A model generated the notes under the pieces. That model did no database searches and had not been told where the DNA came from. It saw only the letters and a list, made by a program, of their open reading frames with translations. From the NCBI GenBank assembly GCA_963706885.1, contig CAVPNX010000021.1:1-64000 (forward strand): 64,000 bases of DNA, given 5' to 3'. Shown one piece after another: positions 53,389 to 62,874 of the stretch. Within the stretch, counting starts at the first letter, position 1, and each line of letters opens with the position of its first letter. Both the position numbers and the translations under genes were made by a program. The DNA comes from Prado023 sp963706885. GTDB taxonomy: Bacteria > Actinomycetota > Actinomycetes > S36-B12 > CAIYMF01.

Positions 53389-54279
53389 ATGAGCCCTTCC
53401 GACGAGTCGCCCCGCACCGACCTGCCGCGCTACCCGGTGAGCCTCGTTCGCGCACTTGCCCCCTGGAAGCGGTCCGCGGCGGCCACCACGGTGCTGCCGG
53501 AGTCCCGGATCGAGGTCACGGGCTGGCGACCGGATCTCCAGAAGCTGGCCGCGTACCGATCGGTGGTCGGTTCCGACGCCGAGCTCCCGATCGCCTTCCC
53601 GCAGCTGCCGATCATGGCGCTGCACATCGACCTGCTCTCCCAGTGGTCGTTCCCCGTGCGCGCCCTGGGCCTGGTCCACCAGGGAGCGGTCATCGAGGTG
53701 CTCGACGAGGTGCCGCAGACTGGCCCGTGGGAGGTGGCCGCGGCCGTGTCGCAGGGCCGGCACGTCCGTGCCGGCCTGGAGTTCGACGTGTCCGGTGAGG
53801 TCGGCGTGGGTGGGTCGGTGCTCTGGCGATCCACGTCGACCTACCTGTCGCGCAGCCGCTCGGCGGCCGGGGCCGAGGAGTCCGGGGTCCCCCAGGTCGA
53901 CGCCTCGGGGGAGTGGGAGGCCGAGGTGGAGATCCCCGTCGAGGAGGGCACCGGGCGTGCGTTCGGGAGGGTGACCGGGGACATCAACCCGATCCACATG
54001 CACGCGGTGCCGGCCAAGGCGTTCGGGTTCCAGCAGGCGATCGTCCACGGGTGGTGGACCACCGGGCGGGTCGCCGCGGAGCTCGGCGTCGACGAGGCGG
54101 TGCCCGGGCGCCGGCTGGAGATCACCTTCCGGCGCCCGATCGTGCTGCCCTCGACGCCGGTCCTGTGCTCACGCACGGGTGCCTCGGGGGGTGTCGAGTT
54201 CGCGGTGTTCCCCGTGTCGCCCTCCGCAGGTGGCGCTGAGCCGGTCAAGGCGTTGGTGGCCGGGGCCGTCACCGGCTGA
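53389..54279 (+). CDS. MaoC-like dehydratase domain protein
   Basis: 296 residues with a C-terminal hot-dog hydratase domain: the catalytic Asp/His motif is in GRVTGDINPIHMHAVPAKAFG followed by GFQQAIVHGWWTTG. The N-terminal part is a second hot-dog-like region of the kind seen in two-domain enoyl-CoA hydratases. It may hydrate enoyl-CoA. ATG 53389 with GAGAGG seven bases upstream. It diverges from the DUF2505 gene. Confidence 0.82.
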   Translation: MSPSDESPRTDLPRYPVSLVRALAPWKRSAAATTVLPESRIEVTGWRPDLQKLAAYRSVVGSDAELPIAFPQLPIMALHIDLLSQWSFPVRALGLVHQGAVIEVLDEVPQTGPWEVAAAVSQGRHVRAGLEFDVSGEVGVGGSVLWRSTSTYLSRSRSAAGAEESGVPQVDASGEWEAEVEIPVEEGTGRAFGRVTGDINPIHMHAVPAKAFGFQQAIVHGWWTTGRVAAELGVDEAVPGRRLEITFRRPIVLPSTPVLCSRTGASGGVEFAVFPVSPSAGGAEPVKALVAGAVTG

Positions 54280-54345
54280 GGGCCGCGACCCGCGCGGTGC
54301 TCGTCCGCCCGAGCACGAGCCCGATGGGAGGGCACAATCGACGGT

Positions 54346-55128
54346 GTGGGCGGTGCCGGATCGGCCAGGTGGGTGGACGGAGCGCAGGAGCGCGACCCGG
54401 CCCGCGAGGCTGCCCAGCGCGCGGCCGTGGCCGCCCGCCTCGGGCCCCTGACCCCCAGCGCGATGGAGGCCATCCGCAGCGCCCGGGGCCGGGAGTTCCA
54501 GCGGCTGGAGCTGATCGGTGACTCGATCCTCGAGGTGGTGCTGCACGCGCACTCCGTGATCACCGGTCCGGGCTGCCCGCACTGCGCAGGGCGGGCTGAC
54601 AAGTTCACCACCGACGCCCACCTCGGGGAGCTCGCCCGGGAGATCGACCTGGGTGACTGGCTGGACTGGAGTCCCTCGTCGCACCGTCTGGCCGACCTGG
54701 TCGAGGCGTGTGCCGGGGCGGCCTGGGTCAGCGGTCGGTGGCCGCAGGTGGTGGCGCTCGTCGCCGCGGAGCTGCACCCGCTGCCCGCCGACGAGCAGCG
54801 TCGGCTGCTGCATGGCGGCGCCCAGGTGCATCCCGAGGCACCCGCCCGGGCCCGGGAGATCCTGGGCGCGGCGATCCTGGAGGTCGCCGCCTCGACGTCG
54901 GCCTACCGGCTGTACCCGGAGGCCGACGAGGGCCAGCTGTCGCACGTGAAGGCCCGGATGCTCTCCGGCGAGCACGTGCTGGGTCGCTGCCGGGACTCCA
55001 GGTGGGTGCGTCGCAGCCTGCGGACCAGGCGCTTCGACCGTGACGACGTGGAACGTGCCCTCGCCTCGGACCTGCTCGCGCACGGTCTGGCCTCGGCGGT
55101 CACGATCGCCTGGCCGCTGACCAGTTGA
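54346..55128 (+). CDS. RNase III-like protein with rearranged motifs, no dsRNA-binding domain
   Basis: 260 residues. First region: QRLELIGDSILEVVLHAH carries the RNase III signature, with the metal-binding Glu and Asp, and LADLVEACAGAAWVSG matches the second catalytic D..E helix. After residue 165 the protein repeats RNase III N-terminal features again: REILGAAILEV and LYPEADEGQLSHVKARMLSGE. So it looks like a full RNase III fold followed by another half. No C-terminal dsRBD is visible. It is not a normal rnc. GTG 54346 is the likely start; the neighbouring SSB gene starts 156 bases after its stop. Confidence 0.65.
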   Translation: MGGAGSARWVDGAQERDPAREAAQRAAVAARLGPLTPSAMEAIRSARGREFQRLELIGDSILEVVLHAHSVITGPGCPHCAGRADKFTTDAHLGELAREIDLGDWLDWSPSSHRLADLVEACAGAAWVSGRWPQVVALVAAELHPLPADEQRRLLHGGAQVHPEAPARAREILGAAILEVAASTSAYRLYPEADEGQLSHVKARMLSGEHVLGRCRDSRWVRRSLRTRRFDRDDVERALASDLLAHGLASAVTIAWPLTS

Positions 55129-55283
55129 GCCGACCGAGGGCTGCGGCCTGGGGCGGTGGGGGTGCGGCTGGCCCGCTGCGGGTCCCCGCTCATCCACAGA
55201 TGTGGTGCCGAGGTCTGGCGCGGGTCGCCGGGGTGCGGCAGTCTGCGGGTGCGGCGCCGGGGGGCGCCCACTCGATCGGGGGG

Positions 55284-55742
55284 ATGATGAACGAGACGAT
55301 GATGACCGTGTCGGGCAACCTGGTGTCCGACGTCGACTTCCGGGTGACTGCGCGCGGTGATGCCCTGGCCCGCTTCCGGGTGGCCTCGACCGTCAAGCGC
55401 TACGACCGGGCCAGCGGCCAGTGGCTCGACGGGGACACGATGTACTGGAACGTCACGGCGTGGCGGCGGGCGGCTGAGAACGCCGAGAAGTCCCTGGCCA
55501 AGGGTCACCCGGTGCTCGTCCACGGCAAGGTCCGCCAGCGCACTGTCGACCGCGAGGTGCCCGGGGCTCCCGGAACGACGATGGCCGTGACGTTCACCGA
55601 CCTGGAGGCGGTCAGCTTCGGGCTGGACCTCAGCCGCTGCCGGGCTGTGTACCAGCGCGCTCCGATCGGTCCGCAGACCGGACCGGTGGTCGGCGAGCAG
55701 CCCGTGGGTGTCGCCGACGAGGGGCGGGTCGACGCTGCCTGA
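55284..55742 (+). CDS. ssb: Single-stranded DNA-binding protein, short paralogue
   Basis: 152 residues from ATG 55284 (an ATG three bases later also works). The OB-fold is clear: MTVSGNLVSDVDFRVTARG, FRVASTVKRYD and the Trp/Tyr-rich DGDTMYWNVTAWRRAAENA, then GHPVLVHGKVRQRTVDRE. There is no acidic tail with the usual terminal Pro-Phe; it ends VADEGRVDAA. It may be a second SSB (SsbB type) rather than the essential replication protein. A frame upstream of the start gives no plausible protein. Confidence 0.85.
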   Translation: MMNETMMTVSGNLVSDVDFRVTARGDALARFRVASTVKRYDRASGQWLDGDTMYWNVTAWRRAAENAEKSLAKGHPVLVHGKVRQRTVDREVPGAPGTTMAVTFTDLEAVSFGLDLSRCRAVYQRAPIGPQTGPVVGEQPVGVADEGRVDAA

Positions 55743-55837
55743 GCCCGACGTGCTGGTCGCGGCGCCCGGCCGTGCATCCGGGCGGGGTGGCGTTCGCACG
55801 TTCGGGGCACCGGCATTCGGCCGATACCCTTGCGCCC

Positions 55838-57535
55838 ATGGCTGAGTTCATCTACACGCTCCGCAAGGCCCGTAAGGCGTTCGGCGACAAGGTCGTCCTC
55901 GACGACGTCACCCTGTCCTTCCTGCCCGGGGCCAAGATCGGCGTCGTCGGGCCGAACGGCGCGGGCAAGTCGAGCCTGATCAAGATCATGGCGGGCCTGG
56001 ACCAACCGTCCAACGGCGATGCGACGCTCAGCGCGGGCTACACCGTCGGCATCCTCGCCCAGGAGCCGCAGCTCGACGAGACGAAGGACGTGCTGGGCAA
56101 CGTCGAGGAGGGCGTGGCCGAGACCAAGGCCCTGCTGGACCGCTACAACGAGATCTCCGAGCTCATGGCTGATCCCGAGGCGGACTTCGATGCGCTCATG
56201 GCCGAGATGGGCGTCCTGCAGGAGAAGATCGACCACTTGGGCGCCTGGGACCTCGACGCCCAGCTGGAGCAGGCGATGGACGCCCTGAACTGCCCGCCGC
56301 CGGACGCCGACGTGTCGGTGCTGTCCGGTGGCGAGCGGCGCCGGGTGGCCCTGTGCAAGCTGCTGCTCCAGCAGCCGGACCTGCTGCTGCTCGACGAGCC
56401 GACGAACCACCTCGATGCCGAGAGCGTCCAGTGGCTGGAGCAGCACCTGGAGAAGTACCCGGGAACCATCGTCGCGATCACCCACGACCGGTACTTCCTG
56501 GAGAACGTGGCGCAGTGGATCCTGGAGCTGGACCGCGGTCGCGCCTACCCGTACGAGGGCAACTACTCCACCTACCTGGATGCCAAGGCGACCCGCCTGA
56601 AGGTGGAGGGCGCCAAGGACCAGAAGCTGCGCAAGCGCCTCACCGAGGAGCTGGAGTGGGTGCGCTCCAACGCCAAGGCGCGCCAGACCAAGAGCCGGGC
56701 ACGCCTGGGCCGCTACGAGGAGATGGCCACCGAGGCGGAGAAGACCCGCAAGCTGGACTTCGAGGAGATCCAGATCCCGCCGGGCCCGCGCCTGGGATCG
56801 CTCGTCGTGGAGGCTGTTGGGCTGACGAAGGCGTTCGACGACCGGGTGCTCATCGACGACCTCAGCTTCACCCTGCCGCGCAACGGCATCGTGGGCATCA
56901 TCGGCCCGAACGGTGTCGGCAAGACGACCCTGTTCAAGATGATCGTGGCGCAGGCCACCGAGGACACCACCGACAAGGCGGCCCTGCCGACGTCCGGAGA
57001 CATCCGGGTCGGTGACACCGTGAAGCTGTCGTACGTCGACCAGAGCCGCGCCGGGCTGGACCCCACCAAGAACGTGTGGGAGGTCGTCTCCGACGGCCTG
57101 GACTGGATCAAGGTCGGCAACGTCGAGATGCCCTCGCGGGCGTACGTTGGGGCGTTCGGCTTCAAGGGCCCGGACCAGCAGAAGCCGTCGAAGGTCCTCT
57201 CCGGTGGTGAGCGCAACCGCCTGAACCTGGCGCTGACCCTCAAGCAGGGCGGCAACGTGATCCTGCTCGACGAGCCGACCAACGACCTCGACGTCGAGAC
57301 CCTGGGCTCGCTGGAGAACGCCCTGCTGGAGTTCCCCGGGTGTGCGGTGATCACCTCGCACGACCGCTGGTTCCTCGACCGCGTGGCCACCCACATCCTG
57401 GCCTACGAGGGCGACTCCCAGTGGTTCTGGTTCGAGGGCAACTTCGAGTCCTACGAGAAGAACAAGATCGCCCGCCTCGGCCCGGAGGCGGCCCGCCCCC
57501 ACCGCGCCACCTACCGCAAACTCACCCGCGGCTAG
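55838..57535 (+). CDS. ettA: Energy-dependent translational throttle protein EttA (ABC-F)
   Basis: 565 residues. Two ABC domains with Walker A motifs GPNGAGKSS (about residue 40) and GPNGVGKTT, signatures LSGGERRRVA and LSGGERNRL, and Walker B LLLLDEPTNHLD and ILLDEPTNDLD. The arm insertion after domain 1 and the linker KLDFEEIQIPPGPRLG are typical of EttA, which gates the first peptide-bond step at the ribosomal E site with ATP. The start is ATG 55838 (MAEFIYTLRKARKAFGDK). It is followed by a hairpin at 57539-57555. Confidence 0.95.
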   Translation: MAEFIYTLRKARKAFGDKVVLDDVTLSFLPGAKIGVVGPNGAGKSSLIKIMAGLDQPSNGDATLSAGYTVGILAQEPQLDETKDVLGNVEEGVAETKALLDRYNEISELMADPEADFDALMAEMGVLQEKIDHLGAWDLDAQLEQAMDALNCPPPDADVSVLSGGERRRVALCKLLLQQPDLLLLDEPTNHLDAESVQWLEQHLEKYPGTIVAITHDRYFLENVAQWILELDRGRAYPYEGNYSTYLDAKATRLKVEGAKDQKLRKRLTEELEWVRSNAKARQTKSRARLGRYEEMATEAEKTRKLDFEEIQIPPGPRLGSLVVEAVGLTKAFDDRVLIDDLSFTLPRNGIVGIIGPNGVGKTTLFKMIVAQATEDTTDKAALPTSGDIRVGDTVKLSYVDQSRAGLDPTKNVWEVVSDGLDWIKVGNVEMPSRAYVGAFGFKGPDQQKPSKVLSGGERNRLNLALTLKQGGNVILLDEPTNDLDVETLGSLENALLEFPGCAVITSHDRWFLDRVATHILAYEGDSQWFWFEGNFESYEKNKIARLGPEAARPHRATYRKLTRG

Positions 57536-57538
57536 GAG

Positions 57539-57555
57539 ACCCCGGCGGCCGGGGT
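57539..57555 (+). terminator. GC-rich hairpin after EttA
   Basis: ACCCCGG pairs with CCGGGGT around a three-base loop, three bases after the stop, and lies between EttA and the convergent BBE oxidase gene. No U-tract. Confidence 0.5.
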
Positions 57556-57611
57556 TGGTCGCACGATGAGCCCCCGTCCTCGGCCCCAGTCTCAGCCCTC
57601 AGCCCCAGCCT

Positions 57612-59000
57612 TCAGCCCAGAGGGTGGTTGCTGCGGATGACACGGTCGGGGTCCAGTCGCTGCTTGACCGCCCGGAGTCGCGACAGGGTCTGGGGGTCGT
57701 GGACCGCTGACAGGTCGGTGCCCGGACCGAGGAATGTCAGCGGGATCCGCGTCGACCCCGCGGGCCCGCAGGCGGCGGCCACCGCGATCAGCGAGGCACG
57801 GATCGGCTCGACCAGTTCGGGGACGGCGGCCACGCCGAAGGTGAACACGACGTACTCGGCCCCGACGTGCGTGAAGGCGCCGTCACGGTCCCCCGGCACC
57901 GACAGGGCGCCGCCAAGGTGGCGCACCTGCAGGACGGTCAGTGCGGTTCGCGACCGGTCGGCGCCGACGTCCAGGAGGCGCTCGATCATCGAGTCGTCCA
58001 GGTTGGGCAGTGCGCCTCCCCACTCGATGAAGGGCATCGGCGTCGTCGGTTCTGCCGCGACCTCACCGAGCCGGCCGATCCCAACCGGCCCGAAGGAGTC
58101 GCTGACGAGGGTGCCGGCGCCCCGCAGGGCAGCGATGAGCCGGGCGCCCTCATCGGCGTCCCCCAACCACGTGACGTCAACGGTCGCGAACGAGTTGCCC
58201 CTCAGCTGCTCAGGGAGGTCGGGCAATGGGGGGAAGTGCATGAGCGAGAACCAGCAGGTCAGCCCATCGGGGGCCTCACGCGTGACCTCAGCGAACGCGT
58301 TCAGCACGCTGGCGGCCTGCGTGATCGGGAACATGAGCTTGCCACCGTGCAGCTCTGGCTCTGGGTGCAGCTCGACCTCAACCGCCGTGATGATGCCGAA
58401 CTCGCCCCCGCCACCACGCAGCGCCCACATCAGCTCGGGGTCCGCGCCATCGTCCACCCACCGGGCGACGCCGTCGCCGCCGACCAGGCGGGCCCTGCGC
58501 AGGCTCCCCGAGGCGATCCCGTAGAGCCTGCCGAACCAGGAGAGCCCGCCACCGAGCAGGTAGCCGACGACCGACACATCCGGGTTGCTGCCCGCAAGGG
58601 CGATGAGGCCCGTGCCCTCCAGCTCGGGCAGGAGCTGGCCCCACTTCACCCCCGCCCCGACCCGCACGATCCGCGCCGAGGGGTCAACGACGATCTCGTC
58701 GAGCGCCGCGGTCCGCAGTAGCACCGTGCCGTTGAGGGCGGTCGTCGCCCCGTGTCCACCGGGCTGCGCGCTCACGACCAGGCCCTGCTCCCGGGCCAGG
58801 CGGACCACGGTCACGACATCCTGCTCGTCGGCGACCTCGACCACCGCGACGGGCCACTGGGGCACTGCCAGGTTCCACGGGCGACAGGCGTCGTCGAACT
58901 CGTCGTCGCCGGGCTGCAGCACCCGCCCGCCGACTGCCGAACGCAGGGTGGACAGGTCTGGCGCGGCGGTGCCGGCCCGTGGATCGGTCGTCTGGGTCAT
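57612..59000 (-). CDS. FAD-linked oxidase with BBE-type C-terminus
   Basis: 462 residues. Berberine-bridge-enzyme-like FAD oxidase: VVSAQPGGHGATTALNG is the FAD-binding motif with the His for flavin attachment, VVGYLLGGGLSWFGRLYG follows, and the C-terminal DPDRVIRSNHPLG matches the BBE domain. The second attachment Cys is not seen, so single attachment by His is likely. The start ATG 59000 (MTQTTDPRAG) was chosen over the frame extension upstream, which has no ribosome site. Substrate unknown; such enzymes oxidise sugars or aromatic compounds. Confidence 0.82.
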   Translation of the reverse strand: MTQTTDPRAGTAAPDLSTLRSAVGGRVLQPGDDEFDDACRPWNLAVPQWPVAVVEVADEQDVVTVVRLAREQGLVVSAQPGGHGATTALNGTVLLRTAALDEIVVDPSARIVRVGAGVKWGQLLPELEGTGLIALAGSNPDVSVVGYLLGGGLSWFGRLYGIASGSLRRARLVGGDGVARWVDDGADPELMWALRGGGGEFGIITAVEVELHPEPELHGGKLMFPITQAASVLNAFAEVTREAPDGLTCWFSLMHFPPLPDLPEQLRGNSFATVDVTWLGDADEGARLIAALRGAGTLVSDSFGPVGIGRLGEVAAEPTTPMPFIEWGGALPNLDDSMIERLLDVGADRSRTALTVLQVRHLGGALSVPGDRDGAFTHVGAEYVVFTFGVAAVPELVEPIRASLIAVAAACGPAGSTRIPLTFLGPGTDLSAVHDPQTLSRLRAVKQRLDPDRVIRSNHPLG

Positions 59001-59136
59001 CAGGTCCCCCTGGGGCTCCTCGTCATCGTCACCCAGCTGGATGAGCAGAGGACTTCTACCCGCCCGTGGCCGGTCCATACCGGAAGGCAGGGGACGTGGC
59101 AGTGGCACCCCGCCCGGCCTGCGCCCTCCGGAAGCC

Positions 59137-62061
59137 CTACCGGGTCGCCGTCTCCAGGAGGAACAGGAAGCTGGCGTAGTCGTGGCCGATCGCCCTGGTC
59201 ATCCCCAGTTCGCAGGTGCGGTTGGAGCACAGGTAGGCGTCGAACTCCTGGCCTGCCAGCTCTGCTGCCTGCTCGGCGCCGGCGCCGTCGGCCAGCTCCG
59301 GGTGCAGCATCCCGCGGTCGCCGGCGAACCCGCAGCACGTGCCGTAGACCGGGACCGTGACCTCCTCGGCAAGTGCTCCGGCCACGTCGGCCAGAGCCCC
59401 GTCGAGGCCCAGGTGCCGGCCGGCGCAGGTGGCGTGGATCACCGCTGAGTCGACCTTCTGGCGGACCCGCAGCCGGGGCAGCAGCTCCTCGTTGGCCCAT
59501 TGGATGGAGTCCAGGATGCGCAGCGCCCGGTGCTGGGCCACCGCAGGACCTTCGAGGTAGGGCTCCACCTCGTGCACCAGCCCGAGGGTGCAGGACGTGG
59601 CATCGACCACGACCGGCAGCCGCCCTCCGTCGGTCCAGCGCCACAGGTGCTCCACCACGGCGTTGGCCATGTAGCGGTTCCCGCGGTCGTACCCCTTGGA
59701 GTGCCACACCGTCCCGCAGCACAGGCCGGCGACGTCCTCGGGGATCCACACGGGCCGCCCCGCGCGTTCGGCCAGGGCCACCACGACCTCCGGGAGGCTG
59801 GGCCGCTCCGGCTGGGATTCCGGGTTGCCGAAGATCCGGTTGATGCACGCCGGGAAGTACACGGCGGCCGCACCGGTGCGGACCGTCCCGGGCAGCGTCC
59901 GGGGTGCTGAGCCGGGGATCTCCGGCAGCCATCGCGGGATCAGGTCGTGGCTCACGACCGTCCGGCCCGCGTCGGTGACCCCGCTGATGACGCCGTCACC
60001 CGCGACTGAGCCGACCCCGTGGGCGGTGCGCAGCGCGATCCGCCCCGCGCGCTGCATCAACCGGTAGCGCTTGGCCACCGTGAGGGCGATGCCCTGGGCG
60101 TGCCCCGGATGGGCCTTCACCCGGAACGCCTTCATGAGGTCGCCCGTGTTGATCCCCACCGGGCAGGCCAGGGCGCATGAGCCGTCGCCGGCGCACGTCT
60201 GGACCGCGTCGTAGGCGTAGGCGCCGGCCAGCTCCTCGGCCACGGGCGACCCCTCCGGCTGGCGGACCATCTCCCGGCGCAGGGCGATCCGCTGGCGGGG
60301 TGTGGTGGTCACCCGCCGGCTCGGGCACACGCTCTCGCAGAAGCCGCACTCGATGCACTGGTCGGCGATCGTCTCGATGGTGGGGGCCGTCTTCAGGTGC
60401 TGGAGGTGGGCCTGCGGGTCGTCGGTGAGCACCACCCCGGGGGAGAGCACCCCGTGCGGGTCGATCAGCGACTTGACCGTGCGCATGTGCCCGGTGATCG
60501 TCGCGCCCCACTCGTCCTCGACGAACGGCGCGATGTTGCGCCCCGTGCCGTGCTCGGCCTTGAGCGACCCGTCGAAGTCCTCGCTGACGACACGGACGAC
60601 GTCGCGCAGGAACGCGTCGAACCGCGCCACGTCCGCGGCCTCGTTCAACCACGGCGTCACCAGGAAGTGCAGGTTGCCCGCGGAGGCGTGGCCGAAGATC
60701 ACGGCGTCGTAGTCGTGGCGCACGAACAGCTCCTGCAGGGCCAGCGCCCCCTCAGCCAGCCGCTCCGGCGGGAAGCAGACGTCCTCGAGGATGAACGACG
60801 TCCCCGACGGCCGCGCGCCACCGACGCTGGCGAGCAGGCCGTTTCGGATGACCCAGTACTGCGCCGACAGCTCGGCGTCGCGCGTGAACGTGGTCGGCTC
60901 GAGCAACGTGAGTCCGCCGAGCAGGGCGTCGGCGGCGGCCTGCGACACCTCGGACTGCTCGGGCGACTCATCGCGGAACTCCACGAGCAGCCCGGTGGCC
61001 GAGGCGGGCAGGTCGTCCCAGCGCGCCGGAACGCCCGGACGCCCGCGCACCGCGGCGATCGAGGCGCGGTCCATCAGCTCCACGGCCGCCGCCCCGGCGG
61101 CGACGAACGGCGCCACCGCCGAGCACGCGGCCTGCATGTCGGGGAACAGCATCAGCGACGTCAGGTGATGTGCGTCGTCGCGCACAGTGTCGAAGACCGC
61201 CTCGGCGATGAACCCGAGCGTGCCCTCGGATCCGACCATGAGCCGGCGCAGGATCTGCACCGGGGTGTCGGAGTCCAGGAAGGCGTTCATCGAGTAGCCG
61301 GTCGTGTTCTTGATCCGGAACTTCGTGCGGATCCGCTCGGCCGTCGCCGGGTCGGCAAGGATCGCCTCGCGGATCGCGCCCAGCCCGGCGGCGATCGCCG
61401 GCTCGGCGGTCGCCAGATGCTCCTCGGCATCCGGGGCCGCCGTGTCCACGACGGTTCCCGAGGGAAGCACGATCGTCATCGACCGCAACGTCTGGTAGGA
61501 GTTCTCGACCGTCCCGCAGCACATCCCGCTGGCGTTGTTGGCCACGACGCCGCCGATCGTGGCGGCCGTCTTCGACGCCGGGTCCGGCCCGAGCCGGTAG
61601 CCGTGGCGCTTCAGGGCCGCGTTGGCCCGGGCCAGGATCGTGCCGGGCTTGCTGCGCAGCGTCCGGCCGCCGTCCTCCACGGTGCACCCGATCCAGTGCC
61701 GCATGACCTCCACGAGGATCCCGTCACCTTGGGACTGCCCGGACAGGCTCGTGCCCGCGGCGCGGAACGTCACGGGGATCGAGTGGGTGTGCCCGTAGGC
61801 CAGGACCCTCTGGATGTCCTCGATGTCGCGGGCCAGGACCACGACCTGGGGGAACATCCGGTAGGGACTGGCGTCGGTGGCGAACCGGACCAGGTCGAAG
61901 CCGCGACTGAGCACCACAGCCGGGTCACCGAGGAGCTGCTCGAGGTCCGCGCGCAGGCGTGGCGGCGATCCCGCGGCCACACTGTCGGGGGCACGGTCTG
62001 CGGTCGGAGTCGGCCCAGGCACGAGGTATGTGTCCAGTGGCGGCTCGAAGAGCTTGCGCAT
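59137..62061 (-). CDS. FAD- and Fe-S-containing oxidoreductase, D-lactate-dehydrogenase type
   Basis: 974 residues. The N-terminal half is a PCMH-type FAD domain (TFRAAGTSLSGQSQGDGILV, GGVVANNASGMCCG) with a C-terminal cap (FGHASAGNLHFLVTPW; KAEHGTGRNIAPF). A 4Fe-4S ferredoxin part follows: CIECGFCESVCPS and CAGDGSCALACPVG. The last third has two CCG-like cysteine blocks (LCCGTVWHSKG and GTCCGFAGDRGM) of heterodisulphide-reductase or GlcF/LutA type. This suggests oxidation of D-lactate or another D-2-hydroxy acid to the quinone or electron chain. Intact and the largest undisrupted frame here. Confidence 0.88.
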   Translation of the reverse strand: MRKLFEPPLDTYLVPGPTPTADRAPDSVAAGSPPRLRADLEQLLGDPAVVLSRGFDLVRFATDASPYRMFPQVVVLARDIEDIQRVLAYGHTHSIPVTFRAAGTSLSGQSQGDGILVEVMRHWIGCTVEDGGRTLRSKPGTILARANAALKRHGYRLGPDPASKTAATIGGVVANNASGMCCGTVENSYQTLRSMTIVLPSGTVVDTAAPDAEEHLATAEPAIAAGLGAIREAILADPATAERIRTKFRIKNTTGYSMNAFLDSDTPVQILRRLMVGSEGTLGFIAEAVFDTVRDDAHHLTSLMLFPDMQAACSAVAPFVAAGAAAVELMDRASIAAVRGRPGVPARWDDLPASATGLLVEFRDESPEQSEVSQAAADALLGGLTLLEPTTFTRDAELSAQYWVIRNGLLASVGGARPSGTSFILEDVCFPPERLAEGALALQELFVRHDYDAVIFGHASAGNLHFLVTPWLNEAADVARFDAFLRDVVRVVSEDFDGSLKAEHGTGRNIAPFVEDEWGATITGHMRTVKSLIDPHGVLSPGVVLTDDPQAHLQHLKTAPTIETIADQCIECGFCESVCPSRRVTTTPRQRIALRREMVRQPEGSPVAEELAGAYAYDAVQTCAGDGSCALACPVGINTGDLMKAFRVKAHPGHAQGIALTVAKRYRLMQRAGRIALRTAHGVGSVAGDGVISGVTDAGRTVVSHDLIPRWLPEIPGSAPRTLPGTVRTGAAAVYFPACINRIFGNPESQPERPSLPEVVVALAERAGRPVWIPEDVAGLCCGTVWHSKGYDRGNRYMANAVVEHLWRWTDGGRLPVVVDATSCTLGLVHEVEPYLEGPAVAQHRALRILDSIQWANEELLPRLRVRQKVDSAVIHATCAGRHLGLDGALADVAGALAEEVTVPVYGTCCGFAGDRGMLHPELADGAGAEQAAELAGQEFDAYLCSNRTCELGMTRAIGHDYASFLFLLETATR

Positions 62062-62234
62062 GGGCGCCAGACTCCCATCACGGCCGGCCGATGTCCTGAT
62101 GTGCGCGCCCGGCCATCCACGCGCAGGCTCCGCCCGGTCGCCTCGCCCACTGGCTGCGCGCTAGCGTGACAAAGCCCGGACCCCCCAGCCGAGCCCCGAC
62201 CCCCCGACCCGATCCCGACCCCCGGAGGATTCCC

Positions 62235-62867
62235 ATGGACGCATCACGTTCCGCCGTCGTGCTCATCGAGTTCCAGAACGACTTCACCAGCGAGGGAGGG
62301 TCCCTGCACGGTGCGGTCGCCGAGGTCATGGAGGCCACCTCCATGATCGCGAACACGCAGGCGGTGGTCGCAGCTGCCCGGGCGGCGGGGGCGACGATCA
62401 TCCACTCGCCGATCCAGTTCGCCCCCGGCTACAACGAGATCACCGCACACCCCTACGGCATCCTCAAGGGCGTCGTGGACACCAACTCGTTCGTCAAGGG
62501 CGAGTGGGGGGCCCAGATCGTCGAGGACGTTGCGCCCCAGGAGGGTGACATCGTGCTCGAGGGCAAGCGCGGACTCGATGCGTTCGCCAGCACCAATCTC
62601 GACTTCATCCTGCGCAGCAAGGGCGTGCAGACCGTCGCCCTGGCTGGATTCCTCACCAACTGCTGCGTCGAGTCGACCATGCGCTCGGCCTACGAGAAGG
62701 GCTTCGAGGTCGTCACCCTGACCGACTGCCTCGGCGCCACCAGCATCGAGGAGCACGAGAACGCGATCAAGTTCGACTACCCGATGTTCTCCAAGCCGAT
62801 GAGCTCCGCGGAGTTCGCCGAAGCCCTGGCGGGGGCCGAGGCGGGCGACACCTCCCGCGGGTACTGA
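62235..62867 (+). CDS. Isochorismatase-family cysteine hydrolase
   Basis: 210 residues. Catalytic Asp in IEFQNDFTSEGG (about residue 15), Lys in EGKRGLDAF and Cys in LTNCCVESTMRSAYEKGFEV form the triad of nicotinamidase/isochorismatase hydrolases. GGAGGA lies five bases upstream of ATG 62235. Substrate unknown; it diverges from the lactate-dehydrogenase-like gene upstream and converges with the glucosidase gene. Confidence 0.9.
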   Translation: MDASRSAVVLIEFQNDFTSEGGSLHGAVAEVMEATSMIANTQAVVAAARAAGATIIHSPIQFAPGYNEITAHPYGILKGVVDTNSFVKGEWGAQIVEDVAPQEGDIVLEGKRGLDAFASTNLDFILRSKGVQTVALAGFLTNCCVESTMRSAYEKGFEVVTLTDCLGATSIEEHENAIKFDYPMFSKPMSSAEFAEALAGAEAGDTSRGY

Positions 62868-62874
62868 CGCCCTC

